Assembly: GCA_035629775.1 (NCBI GenBank)
Contig: DASPHG010000020.1
Coordinates: 1-47,280 of the forward strand
From: DASPHG01 sp035629775
GTDB taxonomy: Bacteria; Actinomycetota; Thermoleophilia; Solirubrobacterales; Thermoleophilaceae
Reading direction: 5' to 3'
Length of the DNA: 47,280 nucleotides
The notes under the pieces are model-generated. The model did no database searches and was not told where the DNA came from. It was given only the letters and a program-made list of their open reading frames with translations. This document shows, one piece after another, positions 15,936-25,341 of this stretch (the stretch's first letter is position 1; the number at the start of each line of letters is the position of its first letter). Made by a program: the position numbers and the translations under genes.

Positions 15936-16876
15936 TGGTCCGAGATCGTGTCGCGGAGCTTCTCTCCGCCCTCGGAGAACTTCAGCTTCGCGAGGGTCTT
16001 CGACTCGATCTGGCGCACGCGCTCGCGCGTCACGCCCACCTCGGAGCCAATGTCCTCGAGCGTCATCGGGGCGTTGCCCGCCAGCCCGTAGCGCAGCTCC
16101 AGCACCCGGCGCTCGCGCCATGGGAGCGTCTCGAGCGCCTCGGCGAGGTCGTGGTCGCGCAGCTGCTCCGCGACCGTCTCGTGCGGCCGCTGCCACTGCG
16201 CGTCCGCGATGAAATCCCCCAGCGCCGCATCGCCCTCGTCGCCGCCCACGGGCGTCTCGAGTGACACGGGCTCCTGCCCCAGCTTGAGGATGTCCTCGAC
16301 CTGGCGATCGGTCATGCCATCGAGCGTGGTCGCAATCTCGGCGGGCGTCGGCTCGCGGCCCGTCGACTGGATCAGCGCGCGGCGCGCCCGTGCAACCTTG
16401 TTCATCCGCTCGACCATGTGAACCGGAATGCGGATCGTCCGCGACTGGTCGGCGAGCGCGCGCGTGATCGCCTGGCGGATCCACCACGTCGCGTACGTCG
16501 AGAATTTGAACCCGCGCCGCCAGTCGAACTTCTCGACGGCGCGAATCAGGCCCATGTTGCCCTCCTGGATCAGGTCGAGCAGCGTCAGGCCCCGGCCCGT
16601 GTAGCGCTTGGCGATCGACACGACGAGGCGGAGGTTCGCCTCGATGAGCGAGTTCTTGGCCGCCATGTCGTTCTGCTCGACGCGCTTCGCCAGGCGAACC
16701 TCGTCCTCCTTGGTGAGAAGGGGAACGCGGCCGATCGACTTGAGGTAGGTGCGAACCGCGTCCTCGTGCCCGCCCTCCGGATCGGCGGCGGGGACGTCGG
16801 GGCGCGCGACGCCACCCTCGTCGAACTCCCGGTACGGATCGGCGCCCAGGGCGAACTCTTCAGCGCCCTCGGTCAC
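15932..16876 (-). CDS. rpoD: Primary-type RNA polymerase sigma factor (RpoD/SigA)
   Basis: The 314-residue sigma-70 protein has region 1.2 (about 40-70), region 2 (81-155, with the 2.3/2.4 segment FKFSTYATWWIRQAITRAL), region 3 (156-215) and region 4 (244-302, with the helix-turn-helix TLEDIGSEVGVTRERVRQIE). Region 1.1 is essentially missing and the N-terminus is short. GTG at 16876 overlaps the dnaG stop as GTGA. Lying directly after dnaG matches the macromolecular-synthesis operon and supports a housekeeping role, although a SigB-like paralogue is possible. Confidence 0.93.
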   Translation of the reverse strand: MTEGAEEFALGADPYREFDEGGVARPDVPAADPEGGHEDAVRTYLKSIGRVPLLTKEDEVRLAKRVEQNDMAAKNSLIEANLRLVVSIAKRYTGRGLTLLDLIQEGNMGLIRAVEKFDWRRGFKFSTYATWWIRQAITRALADQSRTIRIPVHMVERMNKVARARRALIQSTGREPTPAEIATTLDGMTDRQVEDILKLGQEPVSLETPVGGDEGDAALGDFIADAQWQRPHETVAEQLRDHDLAEALETLPWRERRVLELRYGLAGNAPMTLEDIGSEVGVTRERVRQIESKTLAKLKFSEGGEKLRDTISDQ

Positions 16877-18636
16877 GCCGTCTCCCCCATCACTTCTGCG
16901 ATTCCATTCCGCACCCCTTCACGCTCTTCCCACAGCTCGCGCTGGCCCTCGAAGTCGCCCGCGCGCTCAGCATGACGGAGCGCACGCTCGATCCGTCGCA
17001 GTTCGAGCTGGAAGAACCCTAAACGGAGCACGGCGTCGGTCGACGGCTCTTCGTCCGCCAGCGCGACGACGTCCGTCACGACCGCGGCAAGCGTCGGGTC
17101 CTCGCTCTCGAGGCCCGCTAGCGGCGCATCGAAGTGCGCCTTCAGCCATTCCCGCGCCTCCCTGAGCGGCGCAGACGTCAGGTGGGCATCCGTCATCCGC
17201 AGTAGATAACGGTGCCCGAGGTCGCCCCTGCCCACACACATCGCGAGGACCGAGCGCTCCGCGCGGGCCACCGCGTCGAGGGCGGTCGGCCCCGCCACGG
17301 GCTCCGGCCCGCGTGGCTCGACCGTCGCGCGACGCGCGGGCTCTGCCAGCTCGGTCACGACGTTGATGGGAGGTAGGTCCAGCCTGTCGGCCACGTAGCT
17401 CACGAGTTCGTCCCGGGTAGCGGGCCGCCGCACGTTGTCGAGGATCGGACGCAGCGCCTGCAGCGCCCGGTCCCGGCCGTGGGGCGAGTTCAAATCTGCA
17501 TCGGCAAGAACCCGCCGGGTCTGAAATTCGGGAACGGAGATCGCGCGGTCGAGAAGCCCGGAAAATGCGGCCGCTCCGCCTTCGAGCACGAGGTCCGCGG
17601 GGTCCTTGCCCTCCGGGAGCTCCACCACCATCAGCTCGACCCGCTTCTCCTCGGCCGCCCGCGCGGCGCGGAGCATCGCGTCCAGTCCCGCCCGGTCCGC
17701 GTCGAGCGCCATCACGACCGTCCCGTCCTGCCCTGCGGCACGGGCGAGCTCGGCGAACTGCTCCGGCGTCAGTGCCGTGCCCATGATCGCCACCGCCTGC
17801 TCCACCCCGCCCCCGTGGAGCGCGAGCACGTCCGTGTAGCCCTCGACGACGATCACCTGCCGCGCCTTCGCGATCGGAGCGCGCGCCCGGTCGATCCCGA
17901 ACAGCTGGCGCCGCTTGTGGTACAGCTCGCCCTCGGGCGTGTTCATGTACTTCGGCCGCTGGTCGTCGCGCATCGCCCGCGCCCCGAAGCCGAGCACTCG
18001 CCCGCGCGCGTCGGCGAGGGGGAACATGATCCGGCCGCGGAAGAGGTCGCCGAAGCCGCCCTGGCGCCCTCGCCTGCCGAGCCCGGCCGCGGCCAGCTCC
18101 TGCTCGCCGAAGCCGTCGCGCTGGGCCGCCGTCATCACGCGGTCCCACGCCTTGGGCGCGTAACCGATCCGGAACGCCCGGAGGACCTCGGGGTCGAGCC
18201 CGCGCTTCGCCAGGTATCGGCGGGCGGGCTCGGCCTCGTCCGCCTCCCAGAGGTAGCGCTCGTAGAAACCCGTCGCCCGCTCCAGCAGCTTCAGCAGCCG
18301 CTCGCGCCGGCGCCGGCGCTCCTCGGCCTGCGGGTCCTCCTCCTCGCGCACGAGCTCGATGCCGTAACGCTGCGCGAGGAACTCGACCGCACCCGGGAAA
18401 TCGAGCGCCTCCGTGCCCTGCACGAACCCGATTGCATCGCCACCCTCACCGCAGCCGAAGCAGTGGTACAGCTTCTGCTCGGCGTTCACGGAGAAGGACG
18501 GCGTTCGCTCGTCGTGGAACGGGCACAGCCCGACGTAGCGCCCCCCGGACCGGCGCAGCTCCGACTTCGCGCCGACCAGGTCGACCATATCCACCGCGTC
18601 CTTGACGCGCTCGATCGACTCCTTCGTGAACCCCAC
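16873..18636 (-). CDS. dnaG: DNA primase DnaG
   Basis: DnaG makes RNA primers for replication. The 587-residue protein has the CHC2 zinc finger (C38, H41, C59, C62), the RNA-polymerase core and a Toprim domain with VVEGYTDVLALH and ALDADRAG (about 265-320). A C-terminal helical region contacts the helicase. The start is GTG at 18636, directly after the dgt TAG. It is followed by rpoD with a GTGA overlap. Confidence 0.97.
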   Translation of the reverse strand: MGFTKESIERVKDAVDMVDLVGAKSELRRSGGRYVGLCPFHDERTPSFSVNAEQKLYHCFGCGEGGDAIGFVQGTEALDFPGAVEFLAQRYGIELVREEEDPQAEERRRRRERLLKLLERATGFYERYLWEADEAEPARRYLAKRGLDPEVLRAFRIGYAPKAWDRVMTAAQRDGFGEQELAAAGLGRRGRQGGFGDLFRGRIMFPLADARGRVLGFGARAMRDDQRPKYMNTPEGELYHKRRQLFGIDRARAPIAKARQVIVVEGYTDVLALHGGGVEQAVAIMGTALTPEQFAELARAAGQDGTVVMALDADRAGLDAMLRAARAAEEKRVELMVVELPEGKDPADLVLEGGAAAFSGLLDRAISVPEFQTRRVLADADLNSPHGRDRALQALRPILDNVRRPATRDELVSYVADRLDLPPINVVTELAEPARRATVEPRGPEPVAGPTALDAVARAERSVLAMCVGRGDLGHRYLLRMTDAHLTSAPLREAREWLKAHFDAPLAGLESEDPTLAAVVTDVVALADEEPSTDAVLRLGFFQLELRRIERALRHAERAGDFEGQRELWEEREGVRNGIAEVMGETA

Positions 18637-19617
18637 CTAGAACCCCTGCGGCACCGACAGCTCGGCGAACGCGCGCACCGCGAACCGGTCGGTCATCCCG
18701 GCCAGGTAGTCCACGACGCGCTGCTCGTCGCTCGCGTCCGGCACCTGCGAGGCGGGCGGGTGCGCGGCGTAGTGGTCGAAGAGCGCGCGCAGCATTCGCT
18801 CGACGCGCGGGGCCTCGCGCTGCGCGTCGGGCGCCAGGTAGACGCGCTGGAACATGAACTTCCTGAGCCGCAGCATCGCGCCGCCGACCTCCTGCGACTG
18901 GGCGATGTCCCCCGCCTGGGCCGAGCGCTCGACCAGGTCCTGCACGAGGGTGTCGATCCGCCTCGAGCCCGTCGGCCCGAGCACCTCGATCTCCGCCCGC
19001 GGAAGCTCGTCTGGGTCGAGCACCCCGGCGCGGATGCTGTCGTCGATGTCGTGGTTGATGTAGGCGATGCGGTCCACCAGCTTCAGGATCCGGCCTTCCA
19101 GCGTGGCCGGCTTGCCCGGCCCCGTGTGGTGAAGGATCCCGTCGCGAACTTGCTCCGTCAGGTTTAGCCCCTGGCCGTCGCGCTCGAGCCGTTCGACCAC
19201 GCGCAGCGAGTGCTCGTTGTGGCGAAAGCCGGTGTCATAGCGCTCGCGCACGCAGGCGTCCAGCACGTTCTCGCCGATGTGCCCGAAGGGCGGGTGGCCG
19301 AGGTCGTGCCCCAGCGCGATCGCCTCCGTCAGGTCCTCGTTCAGGCCGAGCGCGCGCGCGGCCGTGCGCGCGATCATGCACGTCTCGAGCGTGTGCGTGA
19401 GCCGCGTTCGATAGTGGTCGCCCTCCGGCGAGATGAAGACCTGGGTCTTGTGCTTGAGCCGGCGGAAGGCCTTCGAGTGGACGATCCGGTCACGGTCGCG
19501 CTGGAAGGGCGTCCGGACCGGGGAGTCCTCCTCCGGCAGGGCGCGCGCCGCCGGGTAGGACGACGCCGCCAGGTGGGCGAGGGCGCGAGGTTGTCCGGTG
19601 GCGAGCTCGACGGGCAT
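18637..19617 (-). CDS. dgt: Deoxyguanosinetriphosphate triphosphohydrolase-like protein
   Basis: The 326-residue HD-domain enzyme would remove triphosphate from dNTPs. The HD metal site is visible: H75 in RLTHTLE, H104-D105 in ALGHDLGHPPFGH, and a later Asp in KLVDRIAYINHDIDD. KAFRRLKHKTQVF and PEGDHYRTRLTHT are typical of the family. It is shorter than E. coli Dgt and fits the common actinobacterial form. Between ppdK and dnaG, it links dNTP balance to priming. Confidence 0.93.
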   Translation of the reverse strand: MPVELATGQPRALAHLAASSYPAARALPEEDSPVRTPFQRDRDRIVHSKAFRRLKHKTQVFISPEGDHYRTRLTHTLETCMIARTAARALGLNEDLTEAIALGHDLGHPPFGHIGENVLDACVRERYDTGFRHNEHSLRVVERLERDGQGLNLTEQVRDGILHHTGPGKPATLEGRILKLVDRIAYINHDIDDSIRAGVLDPDELPRAEIEVLGPTGSRRIDTLVQDLVERSAQAGDIAQSQEVGGAMLRLRKFMFQRVYLAPDAQREAPRVERMLRALFDHYAAHPPASQVPDASDEQRVVDYLAGMTDRFAVRAFAELSVPQGF

Positions 19618-19639
19618 GGCCGCCGATTGTCGCAGCGCG

Positions 19640-22291
19640 TCAGGCGGCGTGGCGGATCGCGGCCTGCGCCGCCGCCACGCGCGCGATCGGCACGCGGTAG
19701 GGCGAGCAGCTCACGTAGTCGAGCCCGGCCATGTGGAAGAAGTCGATCGAGTCGGGGTCGCCGCCGTGCTCGCCACAGATGCCGAGCTTGAGATCGGGCT
19801 TGCGCTCCCGCCCGACCCACGCGCCCAGCCTGACCAGCCAGCCGACACCGGGCGCGTCGAGCGTCTCGAACGGGCTCCGGGTGACGATTTTCTTCTCCAG
19901 GTACGTCGCGAGGAACTTGCTCTCGACGTCGTCTCGCGAGAAGCCGAGTGCCGTCTGCGTCAGGTCGTTCGTGCCGAACGAGAAGAAGTCCGCGTGCTCG
20001 GCGATCCGGTCGGCGATGAAGCATGCGCGCGGCAGCTCGATCATCGTGCCGATCGTGATCCCGAGCTCGCCCCCACCCTCCTGCTCGACGGTCTCGTCGA
20101 CCAGGCTTCGCATGAGCTCGAGCTCCTTCTCGTAGGCGACGAGCGGGATCATGATCTCGACGTGCGGCGCCGAGCCGGCCCGCCCCTTCACCGCCACCGC
20201 CGCGCGCGTTATCGCGCGCACCTGCATCTCGTAGATCTCGGGATGGACGATCGCCAGGCGGCACCCGCGGGTGCCGAGCATCGGGTTTGCCTCCTCCAGG
20301 TGGTGGACGACCTCGAGCGTGCGCTCGAGCTCAGCGAGGTCGTCGCTCAGCTCGATCCGTGCGCGCTCCACCTCCTGCGCGACCTCGCCGGCGTGCGGAA
20401 GGAACTCGTGGAGCGGCGGGTCGAGCAGCCGGATCGTGACCGGCAGCCCCGCCATCTCCTCGAAGAGGCCCTCGAAGTCCTCCTGCTGGAGCGGCATCAG
20501 CTCGTCGAGCGCCGCGCGCCGCTCGCCCTCCTCCTCGGCCATGATCATCGCCCGCATCTTGGCCTGGCGCGCGGGGGCCATGAACATGTGCTCCGTGCGG
20601 CACAGCCCGATGCCCTCGGCGCCGAACTCGCGCGCCTTTCGCGCGTCGTCGGGGGTGTCGGCGTTGGTCCGCACTCCAAGCGTCCGGAGCGCGTCGGCCC
20701 AGCCCAGCACCGTCTCGAAGTTGCGGTCCACCTCGGGCGCGACCAGCGGGACGTCGTCGGTCGTCACCACGCCCGTGCTGCCGTCGATCGCGATCCGGTC
20801 GCCACCCGCGAGCACCGTCCCGTTCACGCGCACCTCGCGCGCGCCCAGGTCGATCTCGAGGTCCGAGGCGCCGCACACCGCCGGGCGGCCCATGCCGCGG
20901 GCCACGAGGGCCGCGTGGCTGGCCTTGCCGCCCTCGCTCGTGAGGATGCCCTTCGCCGCGAAGAAGCCGGCGACGTCATCCGCCTCGGTGAACGGCCTGA
21001 CGAGCACGACGTCGCGGCCCTCGTCGGCGGCGGCCACCGCCTCCTCGGCCGTGAAGACGATCTCGCCCTTCGCGGCGCCCGGCGACGCGTTCACCCCGCG
21101 CGCGATCACCTCGAACTCGGCCTTGGGGTCGAAGGTCGGGTGGAGCAGCGCGTCGAGGCCCTCCGCGTCGATCGTGGCGATCGCCTCGTCGCGCTCCAGG
21201 AGGCCCTCCTCGGCGGCGTCCACAGCGAACCGCACCGCGGCCTGCGCGGGCCGCTTCGCGTTGCGCGTCTGCAGCATGTACAGGCGCCCCTCCTCGACGG
21301 TGAACTCGGTGTCCTGCATGTCGCGGTAGTGGCCCTCGAGCGTCCGGAGGATCTCGAGCAGCTCCGCGTGCGCGTCGGGCAGATGCTCGCGCATCTCCTC
21401 GAGCGACAGCGGCGTGCGCACGCCCGACACCACGTCCTCTCCCTGCGCGTTCATCAGGAAGTCGCCGGACGGCTCGGGCGCGCCGGTGATCTCGTCGCGC
21501 GAGAAGGCGACGCCCGAGCACGAGCGCTCGCCCATGTTGCCGAAGACCATCTCCTGCACGTTCACGGCCGTGCCCCACTCGTCGGGAATCCGGTTGATCC
21601 GCCGGTACTCGACGGCGCGATCCCCCAGCCACGAGTCGAAGACCGCCCTGATCGCCTCCCGCAGCTGGGCCTGCGGCTCCTGCGGGAACTCCTCGCCGGT
21701 TCGATCCCGGTAGAGGGCCTTGAACGCCTCGACGAGCGCCTTCAGGTCATCGACCGACAGCTCCGTGTCGAGCCTGACGCCGGCCCTCCCCTTCTGCTCC
21801 TTGATCGCATCCTCGATCGCCTCGCCCGGGACGCCGCGGCAGACGTTCCCGAACATCTGGACGAAGCGGCGGTAGGAGTCCCAAGCGAACCACTCGTTGC
21901 CGGTCCGCTCCGCGAGCCCCTGCACCGAGCGGTCGTTCAGCCCCAGGTTCAGGACCGTGTCCATCATGCCTGGCATCGACTCGCGCGCCCCCGAGCGCAC
22001 GGAGACGAGCAGCGGGTCGGCGTCGGCTCCGAGGCGCTTGCCGGTGTGGCCCTCGAGCCGCTCGAGGGCATCGGCCAGCTGCTGATCGAACCCGGGCGGC
22101 TCCTCACGGCCGGCCTTCATGTAGGCCACGCACGCCTCGGTCGTGATCGTGAAGCCGGCCGGCACCCGGTCCGCGCCGAGCACGCGCGTCATCTCCGCCA
22201 CGTTCGCGCCCTTGCCGCCGAGCAGCTCGCGCATGTCGCGACTGCCCTCGCTGAAGTCGTAGACGAGCTTCGTATCGGCCGCTACCGCCAT
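19640..22291 (-). CDS. ppdK: Pyruvate, phosphate dikinase
   Basis: PPDK interconverts pyruvate, ATP and phosphate with phosphoenolpyruvate, AMP and pyrophosphate. The 883-residue protein has the ATP-grasp part (LGGKGANVAEM near 24-34, VRSGARESMPGMMDTVLNLG near 98-117), the swivelling phosphohistidine domain with H459 in GGKASHAALVARG, and a C-terminal PEP/pyruvate barrel with the catalytic Cys in GICGEHGGDP. Where plant enzymes carry the regulatory Thr two residues before the His, this one has Ala (A457), so PDRP-type control is unlikely. The start is ATG at 22291. It follows recO. Confidence 0.96.
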   Translation of the reverse strand: MAVAADTKLVYDFSEGSRDMRELLGGKGANVAEMTRVLGADRVPAGFTITTEACVAYMKAGREEPPGFDQQLADALERLEGHTGKRLGADADPLLVSVRSGARESMPGMMDTVLNLGLNDRSVQGLAERTGNEWFAWDSYRRFVQMFGNVCRGVPGEAIEDAIKEQKGRAGVRLDTELSVDDLKALVEAFKALYRDRTGEEFPQEPQAQLREAIRAVFDSWLGDRAVEYRRINRIPDEWGTAVNVQEMVFGNMGERSCSGVAFSRDEITGAPEPSGDFLMNAQGEDVVSGVRTPLSLEEMREHLPDAHAELLEILRTLEGHYRDMQDTEFTVEEGRLYMLQTRNAKRPAQAAVRFAVDAAEEGLLERDEAIATIDAEGLDALLHPTFDPKAEFEVIARGVNASPGAAKGEIVFTAEEAVAAADEGRDVVLVRPFTEADDVAGFFAAKGILTSEGGKASHAALVARGMGRPAVCGASDLEIDLGAREVRVNGTVLAGGDRIAIDGSTGVVTTDDVPLVAPEVDRNFETVLGWADALRTLGVRTNADTPDDARKAREFGAEGIGLCRTEHMFMAPARQAKMRAMIMAEEEGERRAALDELMPLQQEDFEGLFEEMAGLPVTIRLLDPPLHEFLPHAGEVAQEVERARIELSDDLAELERTLEVVHHLEEANPMLGTRGCRLAIVHPEIYEMQVRAITRAAVAVKGRAGSAPHVEIMIPLVAYEKELELMRSLVDETVEQEGGGELGITIGTMIELPRACFIADRIAEHADFFSFGTNDLTQTALGFSRDDVESKFLATYLEKKIVTRSPFETLDAPGVGWLVRLGAWVGRERKPDLKLGICGEHGGDPDSIDFFHMAGLDYVSCSPYRVPIARVAAAQAAIRHAA

Positions 22292-22308
22292 CGCGGCGGT
22301 GAGGTTAC

Positions 22309-23028
22309 TCAGGCCGCGACGCGGCCGAGACGAACGTGGGCGTGGTGCTCGAGCGTCTCCGAGATGGCCCGGTCGGCCTGCGCCAGCGCCCGGTCGGGGG
22401 CCTCCGGGATCTCCGCGAGCGGGCTGGCAAGCGCCGCGACGAGGAACTCGTGCGCGGCCACCTCCAGGGGGAACGAGCCCGCCTCGCACGCGGCGCAGAC
22501 GACTCCGCCGGCCCCGGCCGAGAAGGCCCCCAGGTGCTCGCGCTCGCCGCAGGAGGCGCACGCCCCGAGTTCGGGCACGAACCCGGCCGCGAGCAGGAGC
22601 TTCAGGCGAAACGCGAGCGCCTGGGAGCGGCTGGCGGCCGTCCCGCCCGCGTCGAGCAGCGCCAGCTGGTGGCACAGCAGGTTGTACGCGGGCACGTTCG
22701 GCTCGGCGCTGTCGAAGAGGCGCAGGACCGCTGCGCACGCCTCGGTCGCGCGGCCCAGGGTGACCCGCCCCTCGCGGACCGCCCGGTGGGCGTGCACCGT
22801 CTGGGCCGAGGTGACCGTGTGGAGCTCCCCGCGCCCCTCGTGCAGCACCAGGTTGACCCTGAAGAGCGGCTCCAGTCGACCCCCGAAACGGGACTTCGGC
22901 CGCCTGACCCCCTTGGCGACGGCGCCGATCCGTCCGCGCTCGCGCGAGTAGAGGTGGAGGATCCGGTCCGCCTCGCCGTAGCGGATGGAGCGGAGGACGA
23001 TGGCTTCGGTCTTGAAGGATCCGGGCAT
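22309..23028 (-). CDS. recO: DNA repair protein RecO
   Basis: RecO loads RecA with RecF and RecR in gap repair. The 239-residue product has the N-terminal OB fold (TEAIVLRSIRYGEADRILHL and GAVAKGVRRPKSRFGGRLEP) and a helical C-terminal part with a four-Cys zinc site (CASC near 157 and CAAC near 178). The start is ATG at 23028. Only 24 bases separate it from the divergent glutaredoxin start. It is the first gene of the recO-ppdK-dgt-dnaG-rpoD run. Confidence 0.95.
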   Translation of the reverse strand: MPGSFKTEAIVLRSIRYGEADRILHLYSRERGRIGAVAKGVRRPKSRFGGRLEPLFRVNLVLHEGRGELHTVTSAQTVHAHRAVREGRVTLGRATEACAAVLRLFDSAEPNVPAYNLLCHQLALLDAGGTAASRSQALAFRLKLLLAAGFVPELGACASCGEREHLGAFSAGAGGVVCAACEAGSFPLEVAAHEFLVAALASPLAEIPEAPDRALAQADRAISETLEHHAHVRLGRVAA

Positions 23029-23052
23029 GAGCGCTGCTACACCTTCCTAGCG

Positions 23053-23316
23053 ATGCCGGACGACACGAACGTCACTCTCTACACGACCGAGCCGTGCGGG
23101 TTCTGCCGCTCGGCGAAGTCCCTCCTCGACAGCCGCGGGGTCTCCTACGACGAGATCAACCTGGCGAAGGACCCCGACGGCCGCGCCGAGCTCGTGGCGC
23201 TGACGGGCCAGATGACCTTCCCGCAGATCGTCGTCGGCCGCCGCGCGATCGGCGGCTTCCGCGAGCTGCTCGAGGCCGACCGCGAGGGCATCCTCGAGGA
23301 CCTGCTCGCGGCCTAG
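23053..23316 (+). CDS. Glutaredoxin family protein
   Basis: The 87-residue thioredoxin-fold protein has the dithiol site C15-G-F-C18, the cis-Pro segment TFPQIVVG and a GG turn (AIGGFRELLE). It would reduce disulfides or glutathione/mycothiol adducts. CGFC resembles mycoredoxin-like and NrdH-like sites; which one is not certain. It shares CTAG with the converging mutM stop (23313-23316). No ribosome site is apparent, so it may be leaderless. Confidence 0.92.
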   Translation: MPDDTNVTLYTTEPCGFCRSAKSLLDSRGVSYDEINLAKDPDGRAELVALTGQMTFPQIVVGRRAIGGFRELLEADREGILEDLLAA

Positions 23317-24143
23317 GCGGATGCGCGCGGTGCCCGCTGGCATCGCGGGCAGAAGTAGGTGCCGCGTCCGGCCGCACGGATCTTCCGGATGGTGGCCCCG
23401 CAGCGCATGCATGGCTCGCCGGCACGGAGGTGGACCCGGAAGCGATCCTGGAAGGCTCCGCTCGCGCCGTCCGTGTTGCGAAAGTCGTCGATCGTGGCGC
23501 CGCGGGCGTCGATCCCGGCGTTCAGCACCTCGACCACCGCGTCGCGGAGCTCCGCGAACTGCTTCCCACGAAGCGTGCCGATCGGCCTGAGCGGGTGGAT
23601 GCGGGTGAGGAACAGCGCCTCGTCGGCGTAGATGTTGCCGACGCCGGCGATCCGCTCCTGGTTCAGGAGGAACGCCTTCGCCGGCGCGCGCCGCCCGCGC
23701 GCCAGGTCCCGCAGGTGCCCGGCCGTGAAGTCGGTGGACAGCGGCTCGACGCCCAGCCGCGAGGCGAAGTACTCCTCGCGCGCGTCGCGCCCGAGCAGCA
23801 CGACCCCGGTGCCGAACCGGCGCTGGTCGCAGAACAGGACGGCCTTGCCGTCGTCCAGGCGGAAGCGCACGCGCGCGAAGCGGGCGTCGTCGGTGTAGAG
23901 GAGGTTTCCAGTCATCCGCAGGTGCATGACCAGGTGGACGTCGCCGGACAGCTCCCAGATCAGGTACTTCCCGCGCCGGTCGAGCCGTTCGATACGCCGT
24001 CCGCGCACCGCGTTCGCCACCTCCCACGGAGGCGCGGGATCGCTCCAGCGCGGGTCGAGGACCTCGATCTCCTGGAACCGCCGCCCCTCTACGACGGGCG
24101 CGAGCTGGCGGCGAATCGTCTCGACCTCGGGCAGCTCGGGCAT
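23313..24143 (-). CDS. mutM: Formamidopyrimidine-DNA glycosylase MutM (Fpg)
   Basis: MutM removes 8-oxoguanine and cuts the backbone. The 276-residue protein keeps the catalytic N-terminus after Met removal (P2, E3), K59 in RRGKY, and the C-terminal zinc finger CMRC...CPRC with the DNA-binding Arg in GRGTYF. NxE-type landmarks such as AGVGNIYADEAL are present. Usually smc, rnc or coaD are neighbours; here it follows deoB by 31 bases. Confidence 0.97.
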   Translation of the reverse strand: MPELPEVETIRRQLAPVVEGRRFQEIEVLDPRWSDPAPPWEVANAVRGRRIERLDRRGKYLIWELSGDVHLVMHLRMTGNLLYTDDARFARVRFRLDDGKAVLFCDQRRFGTGVVLLGRDAREEYFASRLGVEPLSTDFTAGHLRDLARGRRAPAKAFLLNQERIAGVGNIYADEALFLTRIHPLRPIGTLRGKQFAELRDAVVEVLNAGIDARGATIDDFRNTDGASGAFQDRFRVHLRAGEPCMRCGATIRKIRAAGRGTYFCPRCQRAPRASA

Positions 24144-24174
24144 GAGCCGCCGAGGCTACCCGCCAAGCCGTCCG

Positions 24175-25341
24175 TCAGGTGGCCCGCGTGAACGGGGTCC
24201 CGGGGAGCTCCGCCGGGGGCGGCTCGCCGGTCAGCCACGCGAATGCGCTCGCCCCCACATCCGCCAGCAGCCCGTCCACCCGCCGCCCGTCGTGCCCTTC
24301 GAAGACGGCGAGGAGGGGGGCGAACTCGCGCGTGTGGTCGCTCCCCGGGTGGGCGGGGTCGCACCCGTGGTCCGCGGTCACCGCGAGCATGTCGCCGGGC
24401 CGCATCGCCTCGAGCCAGCCCGCCACGGCGGCGTCGATCTCGCGCAGGGCCGCGTGGAACCCGGCCGTGTCCTTGCGGTGGCCGAAGACCTGGTCGGTAT
24501 CCACGAGGTTCGTGAAGACGAGGCCGGCGTCGAGGTCCGCGACCAGGTCCGTGGTCACCCCGATCCCGGTCGGGTTGTCCGGTGCCTTGTGGTCCTCGGT
24601 CACGCCGCGGCCGTTGAAGACCTGGCTCACCTTCCCCACCGCATGCACCGCCTGTCCGCGCCGGCACAGCTCGTCCATGTAGCTGTCGGCCGGCGGGTCG
24701 AGCGCGAAGTCGCGCCGCCCCGGGGTGCGCTCGAACGCCCCCGGCACGCCGCGGAATGGGCGCGCGATCACCCGCCCGACCGCGTGCTCCCCGGTCAGCA
24801 GCGCCCGCGCCGCCTCGCAGTGGCGGTAGAGCTCCTCCTCCGCCACACGGTCCACGTGCGCCGCGAGCTGGAACACCGAGTCCTGCGACGTGTAGAGGAT
24901 CAGGGCGCCCGTCTCCAGGTGGCGCGGGCCGAACTCCTCGAGCGCGCGGATGCCCTCGCGCGGCGCGTTGCAGAGGACCTCGCACCCGGTTGCCGCGCGG
25001 AAGGCGTCGATCACCTCGGGCGGGAACCCACGCGGATAGACGCGTTGCCGCGGCGCCCGCACGCCCATGAGCTCCCAGTGCCCGCTCGTCGTGTCCTTGC
25101 CGTGCCCGAGCGGGGCCAGCCGCCCGTGGACGGCCGGATGAGCGACGGGGGCCACACCTGGGATCTCGGTCACGTTGCCGAGCCCCAGCCGCTCTAGGGT
25201 CGGCAGCTCGAGGCCGCCCTCGGCCTGCGCCACGTGGCGCAGCGTGTGGGTGCCCGCGTCGCCGTAGTCCGCCGCGTCGGGCAGCGCGCCTGCTCCGCAG
25301 GCGTCGAGCACGACGACGAACGCGCGCCGTCCGCCCGTCAC
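24175..25341 (-). CDS. deoB: Phosphopentomutase DeoB
   Basis: DeoB converts (deoxy)ribose 1-phosphate to the 5-phosphate in nucleoside salvage. The 388-residue alkaline-phosphatase-superfamily enzyme has metal-binding D13 (VVLDACGAGALPDA), the phosphorylated Thr region GKDTTSGHWELMG, and VTADHGCDPAHPGSDHTRE with further ligands. GTG at 25341 overlaps the stop of the upstream lipoprotein gene as GTGA. Confidence 0.96.
   Translation of the reverse strand: MTGGRRAFVVVLDACGAGALPDAADYGDAGTHTLRHVAQAEGGLELPTLERLGLGNVTEIPGVAPVAHPAVHGRLAPLGHGKDTTSGHWELMGVRAPRQRVYPRGFPPEVIDAFRAATGCEVLCNAPREGIRALEEFGPRHLETGALILYTSQDSVFQLAAHVDRVAEEELYRHCEAARALLTGEHAVGRVIARPFRGVPGAFERTPGRRDFALDPPADSYMDELCRRGQAVHAVGKVSQVFNGRGVTEDHKAPDNPTGIGVTTDLVADLDAGLVFTNLVDTDQVFGHRKDTAGFHAALREIDAAVAGWLEAMRPGDMLAVTADHGCDPAHPGSDHTREFAPLLAVFEGHDGRRVDGLLADVGASAFAWLTGEPPPAELPGTPFTRAT

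Noticed and set aside
19598..22951. Very long open frame (over 1,100 codons) on the plus strand opposite ppdK and recO
   Set aside because: Biased His/Arg/Leu composition and no domain; ppdK and recO on the other strand are complete and recognisable. It is a by-product of high GC.
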